This document shows, piece after piece, positions 37,608 to 48,724 of a stretch of DNA of 64,000 bases. A model generated the notes under the pieces. That model did no database searches. It saw only the letters and a list, made by a program, of their open reading frames with translations, and was not told the DNA's origin. Source of the DNA: Lysobacterales bacterium 66-474 (GTDB lineage: Bacteria > Pseudomonadota > Gammaproteobacteria > Xanthomonadales > Rhodanobacteraceae). Every line of letters begins with the position of its first letter. Position 1 is the stretch's first letter. The position numbers and the translations under genes are program-made. The stretch lies in the NCBI GenBank assembly GCA_001899805.1, contig MKWP01000015.1:744001-808000 (forward strand), given 5' to 3'.

Positions 37608-38060
37608 TCACGCCGCCACCGCGCGAACCTTCAGCAACGAACCATCGACCCCGACGACCTCGACTTCGGTGCCCACCGGCAAGTCGGGCCCGGCCACCAG
37701 CCACTGGCCGTCGCCGACCCGTGCCTTGCCGCGGCCGTTGACGATGGCTTCGACCAGCACGTAACGCTGCCCGATCATCTGTTCGCCACGGCGGCTGAGC
37801 GTGCGCGCGGCGGGGTCGTCATGGCGCGCAAGGCGCGGACGGAGGAACTTCCAGTACGCAAGGCACGAGATGAACGCGAGGATCACGAACAACACCGCCT
37901 GCGCCAGCGCGCCGAGCCCCGGGACCACCCAGGTGACGACACCCATCACCGCCGCGGCGATGCCGATCCACAACATGAAGAAACCCGGCGCCAGCACTTC
38001 GCCCGCGATCAGGATCAGCGCCAGCACCCACCACCAGTAATGCAACGGTACGGCCCACAT
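37608..38060 (-). CDS. NfeD family membrane protein
   Basis: 150 residues: two or three transmembrane helices (WWWVLALILIAGEVLAPGFFMLWIGIAAAVMG; then LAQAVLFVILAFISCLAYW) and a C-terminal OB-fold domain (GQRYVLVEAIVNGRGKARVGDGQWLVAG...). Short NfeD proteins partner SPFH/stomatin proteins in membrane microdomains, and an SPFH gene lies just upstream. ATG 38060 is preceded by GGAGGG; an in-frame extension to 38267 would only translate the repeat between the two genes. Confidence 0.9.
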   Translation of the reverse strand: MWAVPLHYWWWVLALILIAGEVLAPGFFMLWIGIAAAVMGVVTWVVPGLGALAQAVLFVILAFISCLAYWKFLRPRLARHDDPAARTLSRRGEQMIGQRYVLVEAIVNGRGKARVGDGQWLVAGPDLPVGTEVEVVGVDGSLLKVRAVAA

Positions 38061-38097
38061 TTCGAAACCCTCCGCAGCTTCAATGTTCAGCCATGTA

Positions 38098-38242
38098 ACC
38101 CTCTCGCTCCGGGAGAGGGTGCCCCGAAGGGGCGGGTGAGGGTTCGAGTCTCGCCCAAGTACGTGTAAATACGCCGAAAGGCGCATGTCGAACCGGACCC
38201 TCATCCGGCGCTCCGCGCCACCTTCTCCCAAAGGGAGAAGGG
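38098..38242. repeat. Palindromic intergenic repeat between the SPFH and NfeD genes
   Basis: Bounded by CCCTCTCGCTCCGGGAGAGGG and CCTTCTCCCAAAGGGAGAAGG, with GGGTGAGGGTTCG and GGACCCTCATCCGG inside. Same family as the elements at 20175, 48725, 51534 and 55609. Confidence 0.88.
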
Positions 38243-38267
38243 AAAAGCATCGCACCATGGCCGCCAA

Positions 38268-39203
38268 TCAACGCGCCGGCGCGGCCGAATTCTTCGCCAG
38301 CACTTCCTTGCCGATTTCCGCGATGCCGGCCATCGACGAAAGGATGCCCGAAGCCTCGAACGGCAGCATCAGCATCTTCTGGTTCGGTGAATCGGCCATC
38401 GCCTTCAGGGCTTCGACGTATTTGGTCGCGACGAAATAATTGATCGCGTTGAGGTTGCCCTGCGAGATCGCGGTCGACACCAATTCCGTGGCCTTGGCTT
38501 CCGCCGCGGCCAGGCGCTCGCGCGCCTCGGCTTCGCGGTACGCGGCTTCCTTCTTGCCCTCGGCTTGCAGGATGGTCGATTGCTTTTCGCCATCGGCCTT
38601 GAGGATCGCGCTCTGCTTCAGGCCCTCGGCTTCCAGGATCTGCGCACGCTTCTCGCGCTCGGCCTTCATCTGGCGCGCCATCGCGTCGACCAGGTCCTTG
38701 GGCGGGCTGATGTCCTTGATCTCGATGCGGTTGACCTTGACGCCCCACGGATGGGTCGCCTCGTCGACGACCTTCAGCAGCCGCGCGTTGATTTCGTCGC
38801 GCTTGCTGAGCGATTCGTCGAGGTCCATCGAACCCAGCACGGTGCGGATGTTGGTCATCACCAGCGCCAGCGACGCCTGTTCCAGGTTGGCGACCTCGTA
38901 CGCGGCCTTGGCCGCGTCCAGCACCTGGTAGAACACCACGCCATCGACGCGCACCACCGCGTTGTCCTTGGTGATCACGTCCTGCGAGGGCACTGCCAGC
39001 ACCTGTTCCATCATGTTCATCTTGCGTCCGATGGCGTAGATGAACGGCATCAGGAAATGCAGGCCCGGCGGCAACGTGCGGGTGTATTTGCCGAAACGCT
39101 CGACCGTCCACTCCCAACCCTGCGGCACGATCCGCACCCACTTCGACAGCACGATCACCGCCACCACGACGATGACGATCGCAACCACGACGGATGGCCC
39201 CAT
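38268..39203 (-). CDS. SPFH/band 7 (stomatin-like, QmcA) protein
   Basis: 311 residues: an N-terminal membrane anchor ([20 protein letters not shown]) and an SPFH domain about 25-200 ([63 protein letters not shown]), then a long Glu/Lys/Ala coiled coil (about 205-260). QmcA/paraslipin proteins scaffold membrane domains and often stabilise proteases. Start ATG 39203 follows GAGGGA. Paired with the downstream NfeD gene. Confidence 0.93.
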   Translation of the reverse strand: MGPSVVVAIVIVVVAVIVLSKWVRIVPQGWEWTVERFGKYTRTLPPGLHFLMPFIYAIGRKMNMMEQVLAVPSQDVITKDNAVVRVDGVVFYQVLDAAKAAYEVANLEQASLALVMTNIRTVLGSMDLDESLSKRDEINARLLKVVDEATHPWGVKVNRIEIKDISPPKDLVDAMARQMKAEREKRAQILEAEGLKQSAILKADGEKQSTILQAEGKKEAAYREAEARERLAAAEAKATELVSTAISQGNLNAINYFVATKYVEALKAMADSPNQKMLMLPFEASGILSSMAGIAEIGKEVLAKNSAAPAR

Positions 39204-39275
39204 GACGCGCTCCCTCTGTATTCGGTCGGGGCAGTATAGCGATTTGCGCAGCCGCCCCCGCTCCGGGAGAGCGCG

Positions 39276-40589
39276 TCAGAGCCGCGTCGTCGGCAGCGAC
39301 ACCGTCACCCGGAGCCCGCCGCCTTCGCGGTTGGCCAACACGATGCGCCCGCCGTGGGCCTCCACGATTTCGCGCGCCAGCGCGAGGCCGAGGCCGGTGC
39401 CGGAGCGCTTGGTGGAATAGAACGGCAGCAGCGCTTGCGCCAGCACAGTTTCGCTCATGCCGGGGCCGCGATCGGACACCTCGATGCGCCAATTGCGCGG
39501 ATCGTGGGTGATCGTCAGCGCCACCGCGTCGCCCTCGCTGCCGGATTCATGGGCATTCTTCACCAGGTTGATCAACACCTGTTCGATCTGCGCGGCATCG
39601 AAGCGCGCAGGTTCGGCCGGGACCTCGCCGCGCAACTGGAACTTGCAATGCAGTTTCAGCGAATCGAGGAACGCGGCCCAATCGACCTGCGCAGGATTGG
39701 GCTGCGGCAGCTTGGCGAAACTCGCGTAGCCGGCCGTGAACGAATGCAGGTGGCGGACACGGTCGCCGATCCCCTCGAACACCTTGGGCAAGCGCGCCAG
39801 GTCGTTGCGCCGCGCCAGTTCCGCGCCGGAATGCGCCAGCGAGGAAATCGGCGCCAAAGAATTGTTCAACTCGTGGCTGATCACGCGGATCACGCGCTTC
39901 CACACCGCGACCTCCTGCCGCGACAGTTCGCGCGTCATCCGCTGCACCAGGTACAACTGGTGCGGACGCCCGTGCAGGCGGAAATCGCGCCGCGACAGGT
40001 GGAAGTATTCCTCGTCGTTGCCCATTTCCACGCCGAACAGGCTGTCCTCGCTGGCGGTCAGCGCCTGCCGCATCGCCTCGGGGCAGGCCTCCAGCACTTC
40101 CTCGAAACGCAACCCCGCCGGGTTCTTGCCGTCGTTGAAGAGGTGCCGCGCCGCGAGGTTGGCGTACACGATGTGGTCGCCGGCATCGGTGAGGACCAGT
40201 GCGGTCGGCGAATGCTGCACCACGGTGTCCAGCAGCAATTCGCGTTGCACCAGGTTCTGGCGCTGTTCGCGCAGGGCGTGGCCGAGCTCGTTGTGCGCCT
40301 CGATCAGCGCGCCGAGTTCGTCGCGGCGGCGGGTGCGCAACGAAATGCTGAAATCGCCGTCGCGGTAACTCGCGACGCTGCCCGACAACGCACGCAGCAG
40401 GCGCCGCACGGGCTGCATCGCGGCGTGCGCCGCCCAGGCCAACGGGGCAAGGCACGCCGCGACCGCGATCACGCCGCCCAGCCACGCGCTGCGCGTCCAC
40501 TCGGCGATGACTGCGGCGATCGCCGCGCCGACCGCCGCGGAACCGACCAGCAACAGCGCGAGTTTGCCTTCGAGGGAGGATATGCGCAT
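39276..40589 (-). CDS. Membrane sensor histidine kinase, NtrY-like
   Basis: 437 residues: two transmembrane helices close together (about 10-28 and 36-55) with almost no periplasmic loop, a HAMP-like linker (60-105), a PAS domain (about 118-215, VVQHSPTALVLTDAGDHIVYANLAA), phospho-acceptor His239 in RVISHELNNSLAPISSLAHSG, an N box LINLVKNAHES and G boxes SDRGPGM and GTGLGLALA. The architecture points to sensing within or at the membrane. The cognate partner is the sigma-54 regulator immediately upstream (217-bp gap), and the pair ends the long unit that starts with the efflux adaptor gene. Confidence 0.92.
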   Translation of the reverse strand: MRISSLEGKLALLLVGSAAVGAAIAAVIAEWTRSAWLGGVIAVAACLAPLAWAAHAAMQPVRRLLRALSGSVASYRDGDFSISLRTRRRDELGALIEAHNELGHALREQRQNLVQRELLLDTVVQHSPTALVLTDAGDHIVYANLAARHLFNDGKNPAGLRFEEVLEACPEAMRQALTASEDSLFGVEMGNDEEYFHLSRRDFRLHGRPHQLYLVQRMTRELSRQEVAVWKRVIRVISHELNNSLAPISSLAHSGAELARRNDLARLPKVFEGIGDRVRHLHSFTAGYASFAKLPQPNPAQVDWAAFLDSLKLHCKFQLRGEVPAEPARFDAAQIEQVLINLVKNAHESGSEGDAVALTITHDPRNWRIEVSDRGPGMSETVLAQALLPFYSTKRSGTGLGLALAREIVEAHGGRIVLANREGGGLRVTVSLPTTRL

Positions 40590-40806
40590 GGCGGACCAAT
40601 GTAATCGGAAATCGGACTACTCGAACTCGGAAGTGGCTCCAGGTGGCATCATCGCCTCGGAATCACGGGCCGCGCCAACGACGCGAAGATCCAAAACCGG
40701 CGATCGGGCGAGCAATCGTCCATGGTGCAGGGCGCCGGTGCGGCCATCCCTGGCCGCCCGTTCGACCCAGCGCGCGATGCCCCCGGCATCGCGCAAGCGC
40801 TGGCTC

Positions 40807-42150
<1,344 letters not shown>

Positions 42151-42295
42151 GGTCGGAAAAAGGTCGGCGAATCATCGGGCGAGGCTATCACGGCCGGAAA
42201 CCGGATTCGCATCACACGCGGCGCGGCGCCACCATCGGCGAACACGCACGGCTGCAGCAGCATCGAGGCATGCGGCGGTTGAACCTCGACGGCAC

Positions 42296-43189
42296 TCATC
42301 GCGGCGCGGCGGACTGCGCTTCGATGACTGCCTGCCTTGCCAATCGGCTCATCACCGCAAACCCCGCCGGGTCGGGATGGACCCCGTCCACCGACAGCTT
42401 CGCCTTGAAACCATGATGACCGTCATCCAGCGGCGTGAAGTAATCGACGTAGATCAGTCCCTGCCCGTGTGCATAGGTCTTGAGCCAGTGGTTGAATGCC
42501 AAGATGGCTTGCACGGGTTCGATGGAGGGCCGCCAGGGATAACGGGCCACCGGGGTGAGCGACCCGAGGATGACTCGGACATGGTGCGCCTGCGCCAGCT
42601 CCACCATGGTCTTGATGTTGTTCTCCATCGCTTCGAGTGACGTCGGGCCGGTATTGCCGGCGATGTCGTTGGTGCCGGCCAGGATGTGCACCACGGCCGG
42701 CTTCAGATCGAGTACGTCCGCCCTGAAGCGCAGCACCATCTGGGGCGTGGTCTGACCGCTGATGCCGCGATCGATCACGTCATGCGTGAAGAGGGTGGGG
42801 TCGCCCTCGCCCCACGATTCGGTGATGGAATCGCCGATGAAGACCACGCGATGGCTGGTTGCGGGCGGCAGCGCAGCGTTTGCCTTGCGATAGCGGCACA
42901 GGTCGCCGAAATCGTCCAGCGTGCGGCGAACCCACCAGGCCTTGGACGCGGCGGCCACTTCCGCACTCGGCTCGGGCGGCGGCAGATGATTTGCCTTGGC
43001 GGCGGCGACTCGTGCGTCGAAGGCCTTCACTGCCGGTGGCTGTGGCTCGAGCACGTCACACGGACGCGGGACTACGCCGATGGTTGCGGCAGCCACGGGC
43101 GCAGCCGAGGGTGAAGGTGCAGGCGTGGCGGCCGGCTGCGCGATCGAGGCGCCGCCCGCCAGCGCCACCGCGAGGACAAGCGAAATCAT
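42296..43189 (-). CDS. Exported SGNH/GDSL hydrolase
   Basis: 297 residues with a signal peptide (ends near GGASIAQ) and a Pro/Ala-rich linker, then an SGNH esterase domain from about 110: block I FIGDSITESWGEG (catalytic Ser), block II ISGQTTPQMV, block III AGTNDIAG and block V DGVHPDPAG (Asp and His). Such enzymes deacylate lipids or glycans in the envelope. The gene sits between the last permease gene and the response regulator, on the same strand with gaps of 218 and 145 bp, so it may be part of the same regulon. ATG 43189 follows GGAGG. Confidence 0.85.
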   Translation of the reverse strand: MISLVLAVALAGGASIAQPAATPAPSPSAAPVAAATIGVVPRPCDVLEPQPPAVKAFDARVAAAKANHLPPPEPSAEVAAASKAWWVRRTLDDFGDLCRYRKANAALPPATSHRVVFIGDSITESWGEGDPTLFTHDVIDRGISGQTTPQMVLRFRADVLDLKPAVVHILAGTNDIAGNTGPTSLEAMENNIKTMVELAQAHHVRVILGSLTPVARYPWRPSIEPVQAILAFNHWLKTYAHGQGLIYVDYFTPLDDGHHGFKAKLSVDGVHPDPAGFAVMSRLARQAVIEAQSAAPR

Positions 43190-43407
43190 TTTCTTTGCCT
43201 CCGATCGTGTGCAACGTCAGGGTGGTGCGATCGCCTCGACTTTCGCCGCGCGAATGAAAGCGTTGGTCGCCAAGCCGACACATCGTGCGTGAACCTGTGC
43301 ACCCCGCAACGACTGTAGCCGATTTCCGGATCGAACAAAGATCCTCCGGTTGGCGATCCATCCGCCGGCGTTGGCGCAACCGATCGTCTCCCGGAAATCC
43401 TCGAATC

Positions 43408-44652
43408 TCACACGCTGCGCGTCGCGACCACCGGCGGCACGCGCGACGCGCGCAGCGCAGGAGCCAGCACCGCGAGCTGGCCCAACAACCACAGCATCCC
43501 TGCACCGACCGGCAGGTACCACAGCGGCAACCGCGGCAATTCGTAATGCTGCATCAGCAGCAGGTTCAGGCCGATCGACAGCAGCACGCCCAGCACCACG
43601 CCAAACGTCACGATCAGGAAGTTCTCGGTCTGGAAATAACGCAGGATGTCGCCACGCGTGGCCCCGATCGCGCGGCGGATGCCGATGCTGCGGGTACGCT
43701 GGCCCACCCAGAAATTCGCCAGGCCCGTGATGCCGAGCGCGGTGACGAACAGCAACCCCAGCGCCGAGGCGATCAGCAAGCCGATCATGGTGGTGTCGCG
43801 CTGGAAGTACTCCGCGCGGATTTGGGTATAGGTTTGCGTGTACTTCGGATTGATGATGCGACTCGGGTTGACCTTGAGCAGCGCTGCTTTGGCAGCCTTG
43901 AGGATTCGTTCGCGATTCTGGGGCGCACTGCGCATCACGTAATCGCTGCCGGGGCTGTTTGGCTTCTGCGGCCAAATAATGCTGTCGTAATTCGTGCCAG
44001 TGCCGTGCAGGTTGGGACGGAGCAAGGTCTTGACCACGCCAATCACGCGGATCGGGCTCTTCGCGCCGTTGTACATCTCCTTGCCCAGCGGGTCCTGACC
44101 CGGATAAAACCGATGCGCGAGCGCCTGGCTGATAATCGCAACCGGCGGAGTCTTCTGCCCAAGCACGTATTCGTCGGGAAGAAAATTTCGGCCCACGACA
44201 AGGTTCAGACCCAACGTCGGGATCAGGCCTGGCGAGCCGTTGTATATGCTGGAATCGATGCAGCCCGTTCCGTGCATGGACATGACTTGCATGGCCCGAT
44301 CCAGCGCCTGCTTGTCGGGACAAGTGCCAGAGGACCACTCGTTCCTGTTCAACGGCAGTGCGTAACTCACCGCGACAACCGATTCGACTCCGGGAATGGC
44401 TCGCAGTGCCGCGAGGTCGGCTTCGTGCTGCGCCCACGGATTCGTCTCGGCGTCCGGACCAATGCCAGTGCTGTGAATCACGGACAAGACGTTTTCATCG
44501 AGGCCACTCGGCAACGAAACCTGCTGCACGCGGTTGGCGATCATGAACGCGACGTTGCAGACGATGGCGCAGGTGAACGCAACCTGCAACGTCAGCAGGG
44601 TCGCGGTGAGCTTGTGGCGGCGCAGCGTTGAAATGATCGGTCGGATTTCCAC
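43408..44652 (-). CDS. MacB/FtsX-type ABC permease, type A, pair 1
   Basis: 414 residues: one N-terminal transmembrane helix (about 18-38), a periplasmic MacB_PCD domain (to about 275) and three C-terminal helices with FtsX coupling motif IGIRRAIGATRGDILRYFQTENF between the first two. No ATPase domain, so it depends on the ATPase at 54848-55579. GTG start at 44652 with a perfect AAGGAG, 11 bp after pair-mate B1. Shares the type-A start (PIISTLRRHK) and C-terminus (PPVVATRSV) with the A copies at 46160, 48851 and 51664. Family members act in lipoprotein extraction, peptide export or mechanotransmission; the substrate here is unknown. Confidence 0.88.
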   Translation of the reverse strand: MEIRPIISTLRRHKLTATLLTLQVAFTCAIVCNVAFMIANRVQQVSLPSGLDENVLSVIHSTGIGPDAETNPWAQHEADLAALRAIPGVESVVAVSYALPLNRNEWSSGTCPDKQALDRAMQVMSMHGTGCIDSSIYNGSPGLIPTLGLNLVVGRNFLPDEYVLGQKTPPVAIISQALAHRFYPGQDPLGKEMYNGAKSPIRVIGVVKTLLRPNLHGTGTNYDSIIWPQKPNSPGSDYVMRSAPQNRERILKAAKAALLKVNPSRIINPKYTQTYTQIRAEYFQRDTTMIGLLIASALGLLFVTALGITGLANFWVGQRTRSIGIRRAIGATRGDILRYFQTENFLIVTFGVVLGVLLSIGLNLLLMQHYELPRLPLWYLPVGAGMLWLLGQLAVLAPALRASRVPPVVATRSV

Positions 44653-44663
44653 GATTCGTCTCC

Positions 44664-45989
44664 TTACTGTGCCTTGAGTTGCAACGCAGGCGGCACCCGG
44701 CACGCGCGCCACGCAGGCAGCATGCCCGCCAGCACGCTCGCGACGATTGCCAACATCACTGTGCCAACCAGCATCGACGGATCCATCGAAGCGAGATGCG
44801 CATAGTCGTCGGGGCGTTGGCGGATGCTCCACAACCCGATCTGCGAAATGCCGAGCCCGAGCAAGCCGCCGGCCACGCCCACCAGCGCGGATTCGATGCC
44901 GAATTGCACGAAAATGTCGCGCGTGCGCGCACCCATCGCGCGCCGCACGCTGATTTCGCCGCTGCGACGCAGGAATTTCGCGAGCAGCAGCGCCACGATG
45001 TTGAGCATGGCGACGCCCAGGAAACCCAGCGCCAGCCACATCTGCAGCTTCACGTCATCGGGTACCAGATTCTCGTACTGCAGCCAACCCATCAGGCTGT
45101 ACAGCTTCGCGTTCGTGGGCGGCCGTTGATAGCGGCCCAGGGACTTCTGCTCGGCGGAATAGTCAACGAGGAATTGCCGGTACGTCGCCACCTGCGTTGG
45201 CGTATCCAGCTGCACCCAGAATTGAATCCATGTCGTGCTCGGGTCTCGCAGGTTGTCCCCGTTGGAATCGCTCCAACCGGAAATGTTGCCGGAAACCCGA
45301 AGGTCACCGTCCAATTGCTTGCTATTCAGTACGTCCGACAGTGGCAGGAAGAACTGATCGACATCACTGTAAAACTGGGCCGAAGCGTCGGCGTAAAACA
45401 GCGGCTTCGGCGCCCAATCCTTGGTCACTCCGACCACGCGATAGTCGAGTTCGCCAAGACGGACAGTTTTGCCCACCGCATTCGCGGCACCAAACAGCTT
45501 GCGCGCCAGCGTCTGCGTCAGAACCACTACGCGTGCGCTGGCCTGATCGTCCGTGGCTGTCCAGCCGCTCCCCTCGACAAACGGCACGCCGAACATGTCG
45601 AAGAATGCGTGCGTGGTGTAATGCCCATCCACATAGAACGGTTGCACATCGGTGCGCTGCGGCCACAACAGGACGCGGCCACCCGCCATGGCCGCCTGCC
45701 GCACCGCGCGGTGCGCGTGCAGTAAGGCCATCGCATCCGGCCAAGTCAGGTTCTGGTTCGGGTTGGTACCCAGCGGATCGGTCTTGTAATTGGTCGGCAA
45801 CGGATCAAGATGCGGGTAATACAAATGCGCGCTACGCCCCGGCAGCGGATCCTGCGTCATCACGTGCAGCACCGTGAGCATGGTCATGCTGGCGCCGATG
45901 CCGAGCCCGATCGCCAGCACCATCAGCGCGGTGAGTACCGGCGTGCGCTTCAGGCTGCGCAATGCGAGTTCGATGTAGTAGCTGAACAT
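44664..45989 (-). CDS. MacB/FtsX-type ABC permease, type B, pair 1
   Basis: 441 residues with type-B features: N-terminus MFSYYIELALRSLKR, first helix LMVLAIGLGIGASMTMLTVL, then the motif DPLPGRSAHLYYP; a large periplasmic domain; three C-terminal helices with ISVRRAMGARTRDIFVQFGIES and an end PALQLKAQ. Type B has a longer periplasmic region than type A and a distinct start, so the two are probably obligate partners of a heterodimer. Start ATG 45989 follows AAGGAGG. Preceded by a 170-bp gap that contains a MITE-like repeat. Confidence 0.88.
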   Translation of the reverse strand: MFSYYIELALRSLKRTPVLTALMVLAIGLGIGASMTMLTVLHVMTQDPLPGRSAHLYYPHLDPLPTNYKTDPLGTNPNQNLTWPDAMALLHAHRAVRQAAMAGGRVLLWPQRTDVQPFYVDGHYTTHAFFDMFGVPFVEGSGWTATDDQASARVVVLTQTLARKLFGAANAVGKTVRLGELDYRVVGVTKDWAPKPLFYADASAQFYSDVDQFFLPLSDVLNSKQLDGDLRVSGNISGWSDSNGDNLRDPSTTWIQFWVQLDTPTQVATYRQFLVDYSAEQKSLGRYQRPPTNAKLYSLMGWLQYENLVPDDVKLQMWLALGFLGVAMLNIVALLLAKFLRRSGEISVRRAMGARTRDIFVQFGIESALVGVAGGLLGLGISQIGLWSIRQRPDDYAHLASMDPSMLVGTVMLAIVASVLAGMLPAWRACRVPPALQLKAQ

Positions 45990-46013
45990 TGATCACCCCT
46001 CCTTCGCCAACCT

Positions 46014-46127
46014 CGTCATTCCGGGGCTGCCCGCGGGCTGCGCGGGCAGAACCCGGGATCGGTCTTTTGCCACGGAGACCGATTCCGGATTCCATCGCCG
46101 ATGGAGCCGGCGCGACCCCGGAATGAC
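46014..46127. repeat. MITE-like repeat CGTCATTCCGGGG...CCCCGGAATGAC between permease pairs 1 and 2
   Basis: 114 bp, same element as 28287-28402, including the internal ACCGATTCCGGATTCC and GCCGATGGAGC segments. Occupies most of the gap between the A2 stop and the B1 start. Confidence 0.87.
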
Positions 46128-46159
46128 AACTGCCACAAGTCGCGTTGCTGCGTTCCTCG

Positions 46160-47380
46160 TCACCCGCCCCTCGTCGCCACCACCGGCGGCACGTTGGACG
46201 CGCGCAACGCGGGGCCCAGCACCGCAAGTTGCCCCAGCAACCACAGTGCGATCGCACTGGCCGGCAGGTAGTACCAGGGCATGCGCAGCATCTGGTAGTG
46301 CTGCATGAGATACAGGTTGATGCCGAACGCGAGCAGCATCCCGATCGCCACTCCCGCCGTGCTCAACAGGAAATTCTCGGTCTGGAAGTACTGCAGGATG
46401 TGCGCACGCGTCGCGCCGACCGCGCGCCGGATGCCGATCTGCCTGCGCCGCTGGCCGACCCAGAAACTGGTCAAGCCGACGATGCCGAATGCGGTCACCG
46501 CCAGCATCACCACGCACACCAGCACCAGCATCCAGACCATGCTGCGGCTGTCGGCGAAATACTTGTCGCGGATTTCGGTGAAGGTCTTGCCCTTGACCAC
46601 CGCGTTGGGCAACAGCGCCTCGGTCTTGCGCACGCCGTCGCGCAACACGCGGTCGCGATCGGCAGGTGCGCTGCGTACCACGTAGTTGCTGATGTTGGGG
46701 CCGGGACTGATCGGGAAGAACAGGCTGTGGTAGAAACCGGACAGTCCCTGTCCGTTCTCGCTGGGGCGCAGCACATTCCCGACGATGCCGACCACCGTGT
46801 AGTGGAGATCGTCGCCAATCCAGATTTGTTTGCCCAGCGCCGGCTGGCCCGGCCACAGGCGCCCGGCCAGACTGGGGGTGACCAGCACCACGTGGCCGCT
46901 GGGCAGGTAGGACCCCCCGAGTTTGCTGTCGGCGTATTCGGTGGCGGTGAAAAAGCGGCCCTTCAGCAATTGCAGGCCGAGCGCCTTGTCGCCGCTTTCG
47001 GTGAACATGTACATCATCACGTTCGGCGCATTTTTCTCGAACAGTTTCCCCGGGCCGGTCGCGACATCGCTGTTCCAGCCGTTGTTCGTGAGCGGCAGGC
47101 TGTTGAACGCGGCGGCGGCGGTCACGCCGGGGATGCCGCGCAGGGCGGCAAGGTCACGCGGCACGTCCGCGGCCATCGCCTCGGGATCGAGCCCCCTGAC
47201 ATCGAGGACAGACACCCCCGACTCGTCGATCGCATTCGACAAATGGATCTCGCCGAGTCGCTGGCCGATCATGAACACGGCATTGCAGAGCACCGCGCAA
47301 GCCAGCGCGATCTCGAGCACGATCAGTGCAGTCGGAATCTTGTGCTTGCGCAGGGCCGCGAGAATGGGCTGGATTTCCAT
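46160..47380 (-). CDS. MacB/FtsX-type ABC permease, type A, pair 2
   Basis: 406 residues, type A: MEIQPILAALRKHKIPTALI at the N-terminus, first helix about 17-38, periplasmic MacB_PCD domain, coupling motif IGIRRAVGATRAHILQYFQTENF, and C-terminus PPVVATRGG. Within the periplasmic domain the segment LWPGQPALGKQIWIGDD...VVGIVGNV is the usual MacB_PCD core. ATG 47380 lies 11 bp after the B2 stop, the same spacing as in pairs 1 and 4 (10-11 bp), as expected for tandem duplicates. Needs the separate ATPase. Confidence 0.88.
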   Translation of the reverse strand: MEIQPILAALRKHKIPTALIVLEIALACAVLCNAVFMIGQRLGEIHLSNAIDESGVSVLDVRGLDPEAMAADVPRDLAALRGIPGVTAAAAFNSLPLTNNGWNSDVATGPGKLFEKNAPNVMMYMFTESGDKALGLQLLKGRFFTATEYADSKLGGSYLPSGHVVLVTPSLAGRLWPGQPALGKQIWIGDDLHYTVVGIVGNVLRPSENGQGLSGFYHSLFFPISPGPNISNYVVRSAPADRDRVLRDGVRKTEALLPNAVVKGKTFTEIRDKYFADSRSMVWMLVLVCVVMLAVTAFGIVGLTSFWVGQRRRQIGIRRAVGATRAHILQYFQTENFLLSTAGVAIGMLLAFGINLYLMQHYQMLRMPWYYLPASAIALWLLGQLAVLGPALRASNVPPVVATRGG

Positions 47381-47391
47381 GGGCGTGCTCC

Positions 47392-48702
47392 TCAGACGGC
47401 TTTCAGCTGCGGCGCCGGCGCCACCACGCAGGCGCGCCATGCAGGCAGCAGTCCCGCGACCAGGCTTGCGATCAGCGCGACCACGAAGGTGAGAGCGAAC
47501 ATCGCAAGGTCGAGGTGCGCGAGGCTGGCGTACTGTGCCGGCTGGTGGCGTACCGCCCACAATCCGAGTTCGGCGAACACCAGCCCCAGCACGCCGCCGG
47601 CCACTCCGACCATCGCCGATTCGATCATGAACTGCGCGAAGATCGCGCTGCGCGTCGCGCCCAGCGCACGGCGCACACCGATCTCGCGCGAACGGCGCAG
47701 GCACTTGGCCAGCAACAGGCCCACGGTGTTGACCACGCAGATCAACAGGAATCCGAACGCCAGGTTGGCCTGCAGGCGCGCGTCGCTGGGCACCACCTGT
47801 TGCTGGGCCAGGTAGTCCGCGAGGTCCGGCAGCGCAACTTCGGGATGGTGGAAGCGCCCCAGCGAAATCTGCTGCGCGACGTAATTGGACAGGAAGGTCT
47901 TGTAGGCGCCCGCATCCGCGGCACTCTCCAGTTCCACCCACAATGACACCCATGCGCACGGCGCGGTTTCCAGACTGGTGATGTCGGCGACCTGCCAGCA
48001 GTTGACGTTCTGCGGGTTCATCTTGTCGGCGCTGCCCGACTGCAACGGCAGGAACACCGCGTCGCCGTCGCCGTAACCGCGCCCGCCCAGGCTCACCGCG
48101 TAGAAGCGCGGTTGCGGCGCCCATTTCCCGGCGACGCCGACGATGCGGTAATCGTGGTCGTTGACGCGAACCGTCTGGCCGACGCTGTTCTTGCCGCCGA
48201 ACAGTTTGTCATTGAGCTCGGCCGCGATCACCGCCACCCGCGCGCGGTCTTCGCCGTCCTGCTCGCTCCAGCCGCCGCCGTACTCGAAGGGCACGTCGAA
48301 CATCGCGAAGAACGCCGCGGTCGTCATGACCCCGTTGCTGAAGAACGGGTGCTCGCCGGCTTGCTGCGGTCGAACCTTGACCGGGGTCAGCGCCATCGCC
48401 GCCTGCCGTTCGGCCCTGTGCGCGCGCAGCAGGTTCATGGCGTCGGTGTAGCTCATGATGTTACCCCAGCCGCGCCAGAGATCCGCAGGCTTGGTGGTAC
48501 TGTCCGCGGGCAGCGGATCGATTTCCGGTGCGAACACCCGCGCACTCTTGTGCGGCAACGGATCGCCGGACAACAGCTTCAACACCGTCAACGTGGTGAT
48601 CGACGCGCCGATGCCGAGGCCAAGTGCCAGCACCATCAGCGCGGTGAGCACGCGGTTGCGCCTGAAGCTGCGTACTGCGAGGTCGAGGTAATAGCCGAAC
48701 AT
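47392..48702 (-). CDS. MacB/FtsX-type ABC permease, type B, pair 2
   Basis: 436 residues, type B: MFGYYLDLAVRSFRRNRVLTALMVL at the start, DPLPHKSARVFAPEIDP after the first helix, a periplasmic domain with KLFGGKNSVGQTVRVNDHDYRIVGV, coupling motif IGVRRALGATRSAIFAQFMIESA and terminal PAPQLKAV. RBS CAGGAGA before ATG 48702. Compared with B1 it has a few different inserts in the periplasmic domain, which is where copies diverge most; membrane segments are nearly the same. Confidence 0.88.
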   Translation of the reverse strand: MFGYYLDLAVRSFRRNRVLTALMVLALGLGIGASITTLTVLKLLSGDPLPHKSARVFAPEIDPLPADSTTKPADLWRGWGNIMSYTDAMNLLRAHRAERQAAMALTPVKVRPQQAGEHPFFSNGVMTTAAFFAMFDVPFEYGGGWSEQDGEDRARVAVIAAELNDKLFGGKNSVGQTVRVNDHDYRIVGVAGKWAPQPRFYAVSLGGRGYGDGDAVFLPLQSGSADKMNPQNVNCWQVADITSLETAPCAWVSLWVELESAADAGAYKTFLSNYVAQQISLGRFHHPEVALPDLADYLAQQQVVPSDARLQANLAFGFLLICVVNTVGLLLAKCLRRSREIGVRRALGATRSAIFAQFMIESAMVGVAGGVLGLVFAELGLWAVRHQPAQYASLAHLDLAMFALTFVVALIASLVAGLLPAWRACVVAPAPQLKAV

Positions 48703-48724
48703 TCAATCGTCTCCTGATTCAACT

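Noticed and set aside
38061-38267. N-terminal extension of the NfeD gene up to 38267
   Set aside because: The extension is encoded by a known repeat family and lacks a start signal; ATG 38060 has GGAGGG and begins the first helix.
42151-42295. Possible second sigma-54 promoter or copy of the AGTGTCCGC dyad before the response-regulator gene
   Set aside because: No GG-N10-GC pair with acceptable flanks and no matching dyad was found there.
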